Positions 49,706 to 61,194 of a stretch of 64,000 nucleotides of DNA are shown here, piece after piece. Within the stretch, counting starts at the first letter, position 1. Every line of letters starts with the position of its first letter. A program made the position numbers and the translations under genes. The notes under the pieces were generated by a model, which worked only from the letters and a program-made list of their open reading frames with translations, had not been told where the DNA came from and made no database searches. The DNA lies in contig JBAIAC010000154.1 in NCBI GenBank assembly GCA_037349315.1, forward strand, positions 310,001-374,000, given 5' to 3'. The stretch comes from Chelydra serpentina. Lineage: Eukaryota > Chordata > Testudines > Chelydridae.

Positions 49706-50397
49706 CTGTCACGGAGTCCCTGGGCGATTCTGTGGAACTGCTCCCCACGAAGCCAGTCAGGACTCTGGAGGAGCCTCCTCGCTGAGCCGACTGTCTCCAG
49801 GGCAAGAACCTTCCCCAGCTTCGACCTTCCTGGGTCTGACCCCGGAGCATTCAGCATCCCCTTCTTCACCCAGCAGGGCTCGTGGGGAAGCCAGAGGGCC
49901 CTGCTCCCCAACTCCACAGTCAGACGTGACTCTCAGCCAGCCAGTGAAACATGAGGTTTATTACACAACAGGACAGGGTCTAAACCAGAGCTTGTAGGTA
50001 CAGAGAACAGGACCCCTCAGTCAGGTCCATCTTGTGGGGTGGGGAGGCCAGAGCCCATCTGTACCTCCCTCCATGTGCCCAGCCAGCTCCGAACTCTCCA
50101 GCCCCACCTCTGCCTTTGTCTCCTTCCCGGGGCCAGGAGATCACCTGATCCCTTTGTTCCCCAACCCCTTCAGCCAGCACCTTTGCAGGGGAGGGGCCCA
50201 GGCCAGCAGTTGCCAGGGGACAGGGTGTGGGCCATTCTCCCATCACACTGGCACTCTAGGGCTTTGCAACAATCACACCCCTTATCCCACCACCTACAGA
50301 CTTAAGAAATGCAGAGGGGAAACTGAGGCATAGGGGAAACTGAGGCACCCACTCAGTATTCAGAGGAAACATTAGGAACAGTCCCACTTCGTTACAC
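49706..50397 (-). mobile_element. Solo LTR, complete, Ty3/gypsy-type
   Basis: On the plus strand it runs from TGTCACGGAGTCCC to CCACTTCGTTACA. It has a reversed polyadenylation signal (GGTTTATTACAC, about 49953) and the GACTCTCAGCCAGCCAGTG motif shared with 39636-40069. It was duplicated with its flank: an inverted, truncated relative is at 3878-4525. I see only a weak CCCC/CCCT target duplication. Confidence 0.82.
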
Positions 50398-50687
50398 CCT
50401 CCCTGAATGTTTGTTTAAATCACTTGGTGGTGGCAGCGTACCGTTCAAGGACAAAAGGGATTTGTGCCTTGGGGAAGTTTTTACCCTAACCTTTGGGGGT
50501 AAAATAAGGTAAAGGTAAAAATAAGCTTTGGGGGTCTTTCATGCAGCTGCTGACTGTACCCCAGAGTTTGGGGGGAACCCTGACAACCTCCTTCCTGGGG
50601 CTGTAGCTGAAGCCAGAGCGGCCAAGAAGAGGCTCCAGCCCTGAAGAAAGCCAGACATTCAGGAGAAAGCAGAAAGTGCACAAAGTA

Positions 50688-50760
50688 CAACCGCGAAGGG
50701 ACTCGAACCCTCAATCTTCTGATCCGAAGTCAGACGCCTGATCCATTAGGCCACGCGGTC
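50688..50760 (-). tRNA. tRNA-Arg-TCG: tRNA-Arg (TCG)
   Basis: GACCGCGTGGCCTAATGG, anticodon arm TCTGACTTCGGATCAGA and GAGGGTTCGAGTCCCTT are canonical, and the acceptor pairs with CGCGGTT. A and B boxes are intact. There is no T4 run in the next 30 bases on the minus strand, only T3. Likely functional; the paralogue at 3541 is damaged. Confidence 0.9.
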
Positions 50761-51131
50761 ACACGGGAAAAGTTTTTACAAGCACTTCTTTAGAGAAGAT
50801 GGACACTGTGTTACTCGGGTCATCTACAGAGGGGGCAGAGACACTCTGGGCACAAGGAGTCGAGTTCCCAGCGAGATGTGAGACTCAGTTCTATGGAGCC
50901 AGGGGCAGGATTTGGCTGGGAGGCTTAAGCATGGGGGATTGGGGGGCAGAGGCCGGACCGGCTGTCTAGGTGCGGAGATTTAGTGGCACTGGGGCACAGG
51001 AGGAAGGAGCAGGAGGAATCCTGCTGATGGGCTGTGGCCATGGAGAAAAAGAGGAAGGGCTCCTGGGACTTTTTTTGCGTTTCTTTTACCTGCCTGCTCT
51101 TGTGGTTACAGCAGGTAACTACACTCACTAA

Positions 51132-51197
51132 ACTAGGCTAGTTCAGTCAGTAAAGCATCAAGTTCTTAGTCGGGGATTCAAGCCCCATGTCTGGGTG
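51132..51197 (+). pseudogene. tRNA-Lys (CTT) pseudogene, deleted
   Basis: TAGTTCAGTCAGTAAAGC, TT-CTT-AG and GGGGATTCAAGCCCCATG correspond to 3111-3174, with the same internal deletion and more substitutions. Confidence 0.65.
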
Positions 51198-51320
51198 TTC
51201 AGCTTTTTAAGGTCCCTTGTGTGCCAGGAGCCAAATGAGTCCTGGTTGTGTCCAGAGCCACCCCCGGGTTCCCAGAAGCCCTGGCCATTTCCTGGACAGG
51301 CCCCTTGCTCCTGCTGAGTC

Positions 51321-52079
51321 CTTAGGAGTCAGGAGGGAGGCTCACACCCACAGGATCAGGCCCAGACAGCGCATTCTGGGGCTGGCAGGAAGCGCTGTGG
51401 GGCCAGGTGCTGAGAGACCCGAGGGGAGAGAGGGAGAGAAGCGATGAGGACAGAGTGCCAGTGTAAAGGGGGTTATGGTCCTGCTCATGTAGCAAACTTT
51501 CCTGGCTTATCCACGACCCCGGTGGAATGGGCTAGAGAAAGGCCCTGAGTCCCCACTCCCGCTCCCTCACCCAGAGGAAGCCTGACCTCGAGGACTCTCT
51601 GTCTACTCTCGTGTGTGGCAGAGTCCTTGTGACCCCGACAAGGCTGGGCCCAGGATTCCTGGGGGGGCTCGACCCCCAGTCTTGTTGTGGTCACTTAGAA
51701 CAGGGGCTGGGGTGTCCCCACTCTGGGGTTCTCTCTCCGCTCTGGATGCTTCTCTGACCCACGGATCGTTGCATGTGCTTCAAGCAAATCCAATGGGATA
51801 AAGGGCAATCCATTTAAACCATAAGGAAAACGGGAACGGTTCAAGGGAAACACGTCACCTCGTTCTGTGGCTCAGGGATATCGCAAACAGCGTCTCTGGG
51901 ACAGACGGGACGTTCACAGTCTCCCCCTCACATGGCCCAGGCCCTGGCTGTGGTGCAGGGATGTCACCGGTCGGACACGTGCTCTGGCGGTGGCCCCATG
52001 CCCTCAGGCTCTAGATGGCAGGACCCTTCCTCCCAGCATCGGCCCCCATGTCGGGGTTATGATCCCACATTGAGGGCAC
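51321..52079. other. Spacer, nothing recognised
   Basis: No tRNA, repeat or coding domain is seen before the Ser-GCT duplication begins. Confidence 0.5.
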
Positions 52080-52701
52080 AGAGGGAGCCCCACTCAGCCC
52101 TCGTCTGCCCCAGCTCTTCCCCAACCCTACCCTCAGCCTGGGCCCCTGGCTCCTGGCCCAGCCTCGTTCCCCTTACCCCTGTCCGCATCCCTCTCCCTAG
52201 GAAGCCATGGCCCTGCTCCCAGCCCCGGTTCTCGACCGCGGCTTCCGAGGGGTCACAGACACGGACAAGAGGGCCCAATGTGAAAAGTTTGGGGATCACT
52301 GGATTAGGGTGACGTCCTCAATCACTTCTATGCAGTGCAATAATAGGTATTTTTCACCCACCTCACCCCTCCATCAGGACGGACTCGGTATGTTCTGCCG
52401 CCCTTCACTCGGACAGGAAGGAGAATAACATTTCATTCCACTCAGTGCTACAGTGATTTGTAACCCAACACCAGCCAAAACTGGTCCTTTTGGCAAAGCG
52501 GCCCCATCGTGCTGCATACCTAGGCCGAGTAGGGGTGTCTGTGCAAACACGGTCTGGTCCTGAAGTCTTTCCCCAGCTCATCACTCGATGTGAGGGGGGA
52601 GCTCATCCAGACCCAGCTTACACTTAGTATTTAAAAACTCCTGAGTGTCCCTATCTCTGCTGGACTTTGATTTCTGCTCCTGTCCTTTTCTTCAAAGTGC
52701 A

Positions 52702-52782
52702 GATGAGGTGGCCGAGTGGTTAAGGTGGTGGCTGCTAATCCATTGTGCTTTGCACGCATGGGTTCGAATCCCATCCTCTTCG
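52702..52782 (+). pseudogene. tRNA-Ser (GCT)-like, damaged
   Basis: GATGAGGTGGCCGAGTGG, CT-GCT-AA and GTGGGTTCGAATCCCAT identify Ser-GCT. The anticodon stem lost one base (GTGG-CT-GCT) and the acceptor has a T-T mismatch (CCTCTTC). The T arm is perfect. Sister of 35353, with damage at a different position of the same arm. Confidence 0.7.
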
Positions 52783-53029
52783 GATGCATTTAGTCTTCCT
52801 CCTCCTCTCCTTTAAAAACAACGGTCTCCCCATTTGGTACAATGGCAGACAAAACCATGTTGGTTCCTGCAATCAGAAACCTACTCAGACCTCCCTTGCT
52901 TTAAACAAAATATGTCTAAATCCCAGGTTTCTAAAAGAATTCGGTAGATCTTGTTTCTTATCTGAAAAGGTAACAGCCTCATCATCTCCCCCAAATAATT
53001 TCCCTTGTACAGATCCATGAACAGTAAAA

Positions 53030-53174
53030 GAGACGGATAGCAGGAGAGAGATCATTTGATCATTACCTGTGAGGTTCACTCCCTCTGGGGCACCTGGCAT
53101 TGGCCAGGATCAGTAGACAGGATACTGGGCTGGATGGACCTTTGTCTGACTCAGTACGGCCTTTCTTATGTTCT
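53030..53174 (+). mobile_element. CR1-type 3' end with TAAAA target duplication
   Basis: CTCTGGGGCACCTGGCATTG, ATACTGGGCTGGATGGACC and CTTTCTTATGTTCT are the CR1-group tail also seen at 19255. TAAAA flanks it on both sides (53025-53029, 53175-53179), while the paralogous locus near 35700 has one TAAAA and no insert. Confidence 0.9.
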
Positions 53175-53726
53175 TAAAATCTTTCTGTGTCTCTTGTCTG
53201 AGCCAGGGCATTCGATTCCATTGAAACCTTCTCTCCTGCAGTGACAATGGTCAGACAAAGGGGACGTGGAGCCTTCAGCCCTGACAGTGAGATATTCGCT
53301 CTCCTCTTTCTTCATGCTGCTGTTGTTATTCCATGAAACATCAAGGATGGAATAAAAAGCTGAGTTTATTCCAGGGTGAGGAAAGAAAGGAGCCACCAAC
53401 CCCCTGGCAAAGCTCAGTGCCCCAGAGAAAACCTGCCCCTGCTATTGCAATCACTGATGTACTGGGGATGACGGGAAAGGGACTGTTTGAACTGTCGAGG
53501 CAGGAAAAGGACAACAATCTACAGCAGCGTCGTTATCCACAAACAAACTCTCATCATGCTCCAGCCAGCAGGGAAATGAGCGGGAATTGTTGCTGTTCAG
53601 CCATGGACACACTTACACAATGGCACGGCAGTGAGTGTGTTATGGAAGCTGGTCTGAGGAAACAATAGTAAACGATCACTCAGTGAGAACAGAACTAGAG
53701 TGTAGTGAGAAAACTGCACAAAGCCA

Positions 53727-53808
53727 GTAGTTGTGGCCGAGTGGTTAAGGTGATGGACTAGAAATCCATTGGGGTTTCCCTGCACAGGTTCGAATCCTGT
53801 CAACTACG
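53727..53808 (+). tRNA. tRNA-Ser-AGA: tRNA-Ser (AGA)
   Basis: GTAGTTGTGGCCGAGTGG, anticodon arm ATGGACTAGAAATCCAT and CAGGTTCGAATCCTG form a complete 82-nt class II tRNA, and the acceptor pairs with CAACTAC. A and B boxes are intact. No T4 run is close. Likely functional. Confidence 0.92.
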
Positions 53809-54366
53809 GAGGAACTTGTGGTTCTTTAGTTTCAGTGCCTGAGCATCCTTGGTGTCCAGGGGAGCTCAGTCTTGTCTCCCTCTCAGGCTGTGTCCACACT
53901 ACAGAGTTATGCTGCTTTAGTTGAAGGGTTTCAATTAAACACTCTGCTCCTTGTGTCACCAGAGCGCATCCACTCTAGCAACTCTTGCATCGCCCCAAAG
54001 AGCAGTGCATTGTGGGTAGCTATCGCACTGTGCAACTGGCCGCAGGGGGCTTTGGGAGGGGTTTGCAATGGCTCATGGGCCGGTGCAGCATCACATGATG
54101 CAGGTTTCTCTGTCCCATTGTTCCATGGGCAGCCTACTAGATTGCCAGCTGCTTCTCCACTGAAGTGTGTGTGGCGGGGCAGAGAGTGTGTGACAGAGTG
54201 TGTGTGTGTTGGGGAAGAGTGAGTGTGTCGCACGCTGTCTCTAAGCTCAGACAGCTGCTGGAAGCAACCAGTCCTGAGGCAGGGGGAGGGGGACACCCCA
54301 GTAATGAGATAGGGGGAGGGGCACATCCCCAAATTTAGCCCTCACTGGCTCAGCTCAGCACACCAG

Positions 54367-54401
<35 letters not shown>

Positions 54402-56076
54402 TGCTGCTGCCTGCCAGGCTCTGTGTCGGGGGGGCTTAGAGGGCCGTGGCCCCAGCACTTTTTACCAGCCGTAAGGACGAAGGATGAATGAGGGGATAAG
54501 GCAGAGTCTTGCGGGGGGGGGGGGGGGGTGTAACAGCTGCTGACTCTGAGGGTCCTGGGCTAAATCCACTTGCAGGTGGAAGCGTTTCGATGTATTTGAT
54601 GGCTAATGAGCACCAGCTACCGGGGGAGCAGCCCTGGGGCCGGCTGCTACTCCGGCTGCTGCTGGGGAATGGGGAGCCCCAGGGGGCAGCTGCTGCTCCG
54701 GCCACCCCAGGAGTGCTGCCGGGGGCCACTGGTCAAGGGGTCCCCAGGGCCAGCCCCATTGGTCACTGCTCGGGCGGTCCCCAGAGCCAGCTGCTTGGGC
54801 GGCCCTGGAGTCAGCCACAGCGGCTGCTGCAGAAGTCACGGAGGTCGCAGCAAGTCACAGAATCCGTCACGTCCACGACCCCCGTGACAGACACGGATCC
54901 CTTACAATGAGACAAACCCTCCCTGCTGTGACTGCCCTTCCTGGAAGGAAAGAGAAGAAGAGAAAGTGGAGAGAAGGAAAAAGAGAGACTCCCTGTCCCC
55001 TCTCTCCCCTGCTCCTCCCCCCTTGTGTTCTGTAACCCCATCCCACTGGGTTCCCTGGGCTGCTGCCATGGGGGTGACACTAGAGTTCTGGGGATGGGGG
55101 TGGGGAAGGGGGCTCGTCACTTCTCAACATTTCACACAAATTTGTCTTTGTGCTGAAATTTCTCCTGTGGGGCCTCTCAGTCAGAGCTGTACCCCACCCC
55201 CGTTAGTGGGGGGGGCGTAATTTGGGGGGTGGGCAGAGGAGTTTCCCATAAAGGGTCAATTTGGTCTGGTGACTGGTTCTGACCTGGGTCACACGTCCTG
55301 ACACAGGATCATGTGCAGAACATGGAAACTCTGGCTTGTCCTAAACGCTGTAGAGTGAGAGTCCCTGGGACAGGGCAGGGGGAGAGGGAGCAAGAGGAGA
55401 AAGACAGAGCCACTGGAGAAGAGAAATGGGGGGAGAAGGAAGAGAAAGATAACACGGTGAGACAATAAACGATTGAAGCAGAACAGGTGTCCCAACTCCA
55501 TGTTGCTCACCACAGGTGTGCAGAGAGACGGGCAGTAGTATGTTTCCCACAGTGTCAAGTCTGAACTTTGATTCTAGCAACGTGAGTTCAAATATCAAAG
55601 GGATTTTGACATTCCTGATCTCTTCTCCCCTCCCCCCTTTAGTATTCATTTGTATTTTGACGTGTTTGGCTTAAGCATGATCTTCTCTTTCCCTACCTCT
55701 AGTGCAATTTTGGGTTTATTTTTATTTTGCCTCCCTTTAGTTCATGTCATTATAATTGTAACAGCAAAGGAACCTGCAGGAGCAATAACGGACCCAAAAC
55801 TTTATTTCTCCATCACGCAGGAACATCATGCAAACATCGCACACAGCTGGAATCATAACAGTGAAGGGAAGGGGACGGGAGATGCAGGTTTCCAAATGTT
55901 CTTTCTCCGATGATACATCCCAGCCCCTTGTATGTCTCCATCCTGTGTGACCTGCGTGACCGGCTCGGCTTTGAAACATTTATTGTCTCATTCTATTGAT
56001 AATGTGATTCTAACACAATGTGACTGAAATTAAACCACTTCCAGACAAGGAACCAAGAAAAGAGAAAAGCGATTAT
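53809..56076. other. Long spacer with simple repeats
   Basis: GTGTCCACACTACAGAG near 53888 is a MITE-type motif. A (CT)n(CA)n tract lies at 54367-54402 and a G16 run at 54513-54528. The last 90 bases before the Gly gene match 37270-37361. No gene is recognised. Confidence 0.55.
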
Positions 56077-56148
56077 TGCATTGGCTGGGAATCGAACCCA
56101 GGTCAACTGCTTGGAAGGCAGCTATGCTCACCACTATACCACCAATGC
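56077..56148 (-). tRNA. tRNA-Gly-TCC: tRNA-Gly (TCC)
   Basis: GCATTGGTGGTATAGTGG, anticodon arm GCTGCCTTCCAAGCAGT and CTGGGTTCGATTCCCAG are intact, and the acceptor GCATTGG/CCAATGC is perfect. TTTT lies about 10 bases downstream on the minus strand. It is the cleaner of two Gly-TCC paralogues. Confidence 0.93.
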
Positions 56149-56669
56149 ACCTGGTGGGTGGATCTTTCCTGCATGTTATAGGTGCTAGCAAAGGCGGTGA
56201 CACCTGACCATGGAGCTCTAAGCAGGGTGTGTGATGGGTTGGGGCCACAGAGACCTGCTTGGTGCTGCCACCTGGTGTGCCAAGGCCTCACTCCAGCTGG
56301 GGACCAATCCTTCCCCCCCCGTTCATGCCCCACCGTGCTCTTGCCCCTGGCCCCTTCATTCCACAGGGGGGGGCCCAGAAATATGTTTTGCGCCAGGCCC
56401 ACAAAAACGAATCCAGCTCTGGATACCAGACTGTGATGGGGATTGCATTGTCCTTTATTTATATTTCCAATGGCATTTCTGTCTGTGATTTTGTTTTTCT
56501 TTGTAGATTTAACTAGAAAAAGGAGAAGGCCTCAGGGCGCCAGATGGAGGAACAGGCTGGGGCTAGGGCTGCTAAGGAAGCCAGAGTAGCAAATTTTCTG
56601 TATTGTTTCCTGCCCTCTTTTTCTTGACTAGTTTCTCTTCTGCACCAAACTTGCACTTTCTTTACGTGA
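56149..56669. other. Spacer related to the 15400-15730 region
   Basis: The part at 56340-56640 is the inverted relative of about 15420-15730, bringing the Lys gene with it. Confidence 0.7.
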
Positions 56670-56742
56670 GCCTGGCTAGCTCAGTGGGTAGAGGATCAGA
56701 CTTTTAATCTGAGGGTCCAGGGTTCATGTCCCTGGTCAGGTA
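56670..56742 (+). tRNA. tRNA-Lys-TTT: tRNA-Lys (TTT), copy 2
   Basis: GCCTGGCTAGCTCAGTGG, CAGACTTTTAATCTG and CAGGGTTCATGTCCCTG pair well. The acceptor pairs with GTCAGGT using wobbles. The T loop has TTCATGT for TTCAAGT, which alters the B box. There is no T4 run nearby. Confidence 0.8.
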
Positions 56743-56749
56743 TAAGGAG

Positions 56750-57335
56750 GTTGTGTCTAAAGTTAGAGCAGTGAGGCCAGGATAACTGGGGCTAGGTGCC
56801 AGGATTGGCTATCAGAAGACCTGCCGTTTTCTATTCCTGGCTTTGGGACCATGAGCGATTCTCTTCACCCCTGGGTGCCTCGGTTTCCCCAACTATCAAA
56901 TAGAGCTAATCAAGGTTTTGTTTGTTCTCCCCATTTTACAGGGTGGAAACTGAGACACTGTTGGGACCTGTCTACGCTACAGGTCTGTCGTGCATTTGTA
57001 AGCTGCTGACCCCCACATGTTGTTCAGAGCCTGTGGACAACACAGCTCCCAAAGGTGTGTTTGTTCTGTGCTTATCCCCTATGGACCAGCAGGGCTGGAC
57101 GGCCTTTTCTCACGGTGCTGTGGGAGCAGGTCCTGGGGACTAAGGGTCTGAAGAAGCTCTCAAGGACTAATTTTTTTAACTAAATTTTATCAATGAATTG
57201 GGAGATAACATCCAATCACTGCTGATAAGATTGGTGGGTGACAAAATACCGGCAGAGTGGTAATTACTGATGAGGAGAGGGCAGTGATACAGCGCGATCT
57301 GGCTCATTCGGCAAGCTGGGCCCATTCAAAGGAAA
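56750..57335 (+). repeat. Third copy of the MIR-CR1 segment
   Basis: It matches 10150-10735 and 60795-61385 (GTCTAAAGTTAGAGCAGTG, MIR-like part at 56832-56950, CR1 part 57150-57335) and then breaks into the Lys-Gln segment. Confidence 0.88.
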
Positions 57336-57354
57336 TTTCAATTTTTTTTTCTTT

Positions 57355-57763
57355 TCAGGACCTGGGCTTTCCTAGGAAGTGCCATTTTCTGCCTGGGACT
57401 GAAGGGCAACTTTCTCCCATGCCCACTGGCCTCACAGTCTGGAGGAAGAAAGGCTTCTGGGTCTACAGGAAACCGCTGTGTGCCGACTTGTTGAGCAAAT
57501 ACAGGGCTGGCCAGAGAGACCTTGAGCAAGGAAGGGCCATTTTCTGCCTGGGACTGAAGGGGAACATTCTCCCATGGCCACTGGCCTCACAGTCTGGAGG
57601 AAGAAAGGCTTCTGGGTCTACAGGAAACCGCTGTGTGCCGACTTGTTGAGCAAATGCAGGGGTGGCCAGAGAAGCCATAGAAGCCTTGAGCAAGGGAGGC
57701 AAAAAATTGTCCACCCGGGCTCTTCTACACCGGAAATCAGACGAACACAAGATTACCATCCTT
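57355..57763 (+). repeat. Conserved Lys-Gln inter-tRNA segment, tandemly duplicated
   Basis: A unit with CCATTTTCTGCCTGGGACTG and ACCGCTGTGTGCCGACTTG occurs twice in tandem (about 57385-57535 and 57538-57695). The segment as a whole is the inverse of 15001-15260. Confidence 0.85.
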
Positions 57764-57835
57764 GGTCCCATGGTGTAAGGGCCAACATTCAGGGCTTTGA
57801 ATTCTGCAATTCGAGTTCAAGTCTCGGTGGGACCT
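57764..57835 (+). tRNA. tRNA-Gln-TTG: tRNA-Gln (TTG), copy 2
   Basis: GGTCCCATGGTGTAAGGG, loop CT-TTG-AA and TTCGAGTTCAAGTCTCGG are kept, and acceptor pairing is perfect. The D arm and anticodon stem have extra changes compared with 14930. The downstream T4 of that copy is TTCT here, so the terminator is lost. Confidence 0.72.
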
Positions 57836-58259
57836 TGGGGCAGCTCTTCTGCCACCTAACACTACTGGGTGTTCCAAGGCTTCGTCTTGCTCTCGCCAAT
57901 TACGTGGGAGCCTGTTACTGAAACATGCTGTAAGTTTGCTGGTGACATTCAAAGGACCCCCGCCCAGGAGGGTGTTCAATGAGAATTAACCAGCTGGGGA
58001 GTTGTCATGACGGGATTTGCAATTCAGTGACAGATGCCCAAGCACCACACTCTGGGGACTGCTCAAGTCTATGACTCAGTTGCACGAGACCACACCAGGG
58101 GGATTGTCCGACCCAGTGACTCAGCAAAGCCCACCCGGACATAGCTGGGCAAGTATTTTCTAGGCACATGATCTAAGGGTATAAAGTAGGAGACCATGGC
58201 AAAATATTAGCAGGCTATTTTTTTAACTACTTGGCCAGTTTGTCTAATGGACTCATCCC

Positions 58260-58328
58260 TCTATTGGCCAGAAACCAAACCTAGACCTCCCGCTGTAGCT
58301 ATGACTTCTGCTACTGAACCACCAATGC
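58260..58328 (-). pseudogene. tRNA-Gly pseudogene
   Basis: Paralogue of 7616-7684, with the same scrambled anticodon arm. Confidence 0.7.
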
Positions 58329-58715
58329 GCTAACTCCTCTTGTGAGACATTTCCTTCTGCACAATACTGCTGCTATTCCGGCTATTGACTCCAGGAGACA
58401 TTTTTCTTAGCCTGGTTTTGTGGTCACTTCTTTCTCTAGCAAAGGTCAATACCTGGCCCTGTGGTCCAGACATCGTCACTCAAATCAAGCTTCAAGTGAC
58501 CAATTCTTTCCCATTCCCACTCTGTGGGAGGGGAGACTTTTCAAAGCCCTCTCTGTGCTACTGCACATGGCTAAGCAAAGAGAACAAACCCCAAATCCCA
58601 CCTGTGCATTGGGAGCCAGGTTTGCTGTTTGATTTCTGTATTTCAGGTGATTTCAAGCCCAGGCATTGGGATTATTTACTAGTGTCTCTGGCATTGGAGC
58701 ATTACTGTGCTCAGA

Positions 58716-58797
58716 GCTGTGATGGCCGAGTGGTTAAGGCGTTGGAGTTGAAATTCAATAGGGTTCCTCTGCGCAGGTTTGAATCCTGCTCACAGCA
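58716..58797 (+). tRNA. tRNA-Ser-TGA: tRNA-Ser (TGA), copy B
   Basis: The acceptor GCTGTGA/TCACAGC is perfect. The anticodon loop is GT-TGA-AA and the T arm CAGGTTTGAATCCTG. Against the CGA gene at 8072 several differences are C-to-T at CpG sites (anticodon, T loop). The anticodon stem keeps pairing through wobbles. TTTT follows within 10-15 bases. B box weakened, so function is uncertain. Confidence 0.85.
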
Positions 58798-59225
58798 AAA
58801 CCTGTGTTTTAGCCATATTTCTAACAAGGGCAATACATCTATACAGACCCCTAAGACACTCTCAATTCTCTCCCCAACCCAACTGAATCTGGTTCTGCTC
58901 CTTTCCTAGAGATGCCTGGGACAGTACCTCACGCCGTGTCCCTGAGGTGTCAGGCAAACTCTCAGCACCATGGAGCATCCTGACATTGATCCTTGTGACC
59001 TGTGGGTTGGATTTATTTTAGTGGGACACGGGACATGTGGAGGATAAGTTAAACTGTTAATTTCCTTAGGGTTCGCTTTCAATATACTTGTATGGTGGTT
59101 AATTCATCACCATTATAGGTCTAGTGTATTTATTAGAATAGCACAAGTAAGTCACAGTCTGGTCACCCTTGGTGGGAGGTAATAGGACAAAGCCCCAAAT
59201 AGCGGAAGTGACCCTATAAAATCTG

Positions 59226-60130
59226 TGTCTGGCCAGCGGCAGGACATTAGCACGGCAGGGGAGGGGTGGGTGTGGCAGTGACATCACAAAGGCCTTTTGC
59301 AGGACCTCGGCCTATTGGTCAAAGGTGGTGGGGAGGCGGTGACCTCACAGAGAGATGCTGACATAGGCCAGGCCAGGGGTGAGGGGCCAGGGAAACCTTG
59401 GAGACCCCCGTGGCTTTGCTTCAGCAAGTCTCCTTGTCGGGGTCTCTCTCGGAGGACTGAGAGAGTATTAGGGTTCACGTACGTGAGCGTGAGGAGGAAC
59501 CTCTTTGGAGTTTTCTCCTTTCCTTTTACAGACTTTCCTAGAAAACAGACGTCCCTGGTTAGAAGGTAAGAGCCTCCGAGAGGTTTGGATCCTGTTCAGT
59601 CTGATCCATCTGGTGCCAGCTGAATTCTAGGCATGGAAAACAGTCGCTTCAGGTGGCAGAATTTTATTCCCCACTTGGGATTTTGTCCCTCAGAATCACT
59701 GGGGACATTAGGGTTTGTCCTTTTTGTTTGACCTTTTCTTCCATCCCTCCCTCCTTTCTCTTCATCTCTTACTTCTTTTGTCCTTTCCCCTGTTCCCCTC
59801 CCAGCACCAGGAGAGGTGTAGGGGTGTGTGTGTGTGTCTGGTGGGGGGTGCTCTGCAGATGCCATTGTGTGTGGTCTACCCAAAAATGTGGGGCTGAAAT
59901 AGTGCTCGGACAGTGACTCCCCACCGGTGACCTGGGCCATCCTTTGGGCTCTCTGGTGAGAACCCTCAGCCTCCCACCCCTCGGTCTCTACCCTGATTGG
60001 CTGAGCAGGGAGTTATTGACAGGGAGGGGACTCAGGTCCTTGTTCTCTTTTAAGACCAAGTAAATAAGTCATAACCAGTCATATGTGTGATGAATTTTGC
60101 TGTTTCTCTGCATTAATTGTAGAGATTGAG
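59226..60130 (+). repeat. Unclassified repeat 'R1', copy 5
   Basis: Same as 8582-9480. Confidence 0.65.
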
Positions 60131-60164
60131 GGATGTTAAGGTAAGAAAGGACCATTATGTGCAT

Positions 60165-60605
60165 CTTTAGGACTTTAGGGGACTGGAGCACATGACTTAT
60201 GAGGAGAGGCTGAGGGAACTGGGATTGTTTAGCCTGCAGAAGAGAAGAGTGAGGGGGGATTTGATAGCTGCTTTCAACTACCTAAAAGGGGGTTCCAAAG
60301 AGGCTGGATCTAGACTGTTCTCAGTGGTCGAAGATGACAGAACAAGGAGTAATGGTCTCAAGTTGCAGAGGGGGAGGTTTAGGTTGGATATTAGGAAAAA
60401 CTTTTTCACTAGTAGGGTGGTGAAGCACTGGAATGGGTTACCTAGGGAGGTGGTGGAATCTCCTTCCGGAGAGGTTTTTAAGGTCAGGCTTAACAAAGCC
60501 CTGGCTGGGATGATTTAGTTGGGTTTGGTCCTGCTTTGAGCAGGGGGTTGGACTAGATGACCCCCTGAGGTCCCTTCCAACCCTGAGATTCTATGATTCT
60601 ATGAT
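60165..60605 (+). mobile_element. 5'-truncated CR1 LINE, copy B
   Basis: Frame 60192-60518 (108 residues) matches 9542-9868 at almost every residue. It has the same truncation point and site, so it was copied by the block duplication, not by retrotransposition. Confidence 0.92.
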
Positions 60606-60884
60606 CCAGTCGCACCTCCTGTATAAGCCAGGCCCTAGCATGTCACCAAGTGGTTCCTGTAGCCAACCATAGCATGGGACTGAGCCAGAGCACGTCTTTT
60701 GGAACGACATCCACATGCATTAGAGCCAGCTGGCTAACAGGAAATCTTTCTTCTGCAGGGACGTGGGGTTAAGGGACAGGGAGGAAAAGACATGGAGGCT
60801 GTGTCTAAAGTTAGAGCAGCGAGGCCAGGATAACCAGGGCTAGGTGCCAGGATTGGCTATCAGAAGACCTGCCGTTTTCTATTC

Positions 60885-60995
60885 CTGGCTTTGGGACCAT
60901 GAGCGAGTCTCTTCACCCCTGGGTGCCTCAGTTTCCCCAACTATCAAATAGAGCTCATCAAGGTTTTGTTTGTTCTCCCCATTTTACAGGGTGGG
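60885..60995 (+). mobile_element. MIR/CORE-SINE-like fragment, copy B
   Basis: Same as 10235-10345. Confidence 0.55.
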
Positions 60996-61194
60996 AAACT
61001 GAGACACTGTTGGGACCTGTCTACGCTACAGGTCTGTCGTGCATTTGTAAGCTGCTGACCCCCACATGTTGTTCAGAGCCTGTGGACAACACAGCTCCCA
61101 AAGGTGTGTTTGTTCTGTGATTATCCCCTATGGACCAGCAGGGCTGGACGGCCTTTTCTCATGGTGCTGTGGGAGCAGGTCCTGGGGACTAAGG

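Larger units (their letters stand above)
50398..51320 (-). repeat. Arg-Lys inverted duplication block, copy B flank
   Basis: It matches 2930-3877 in reverse, including GTGATTTAAACAAACATTCAG-type sequence next to the LTR, both tRNAs and GCCCTGGCCATTTCCTGG. Confidence 0.88.
52080..53460 (+). repeat. Ser-GCT segmental duplication, copy B
   Basis: Direct partner of 34660-36000. Similarity is high, with a CR1 insertion at 53030 and small indels. Confidence 0.9.
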
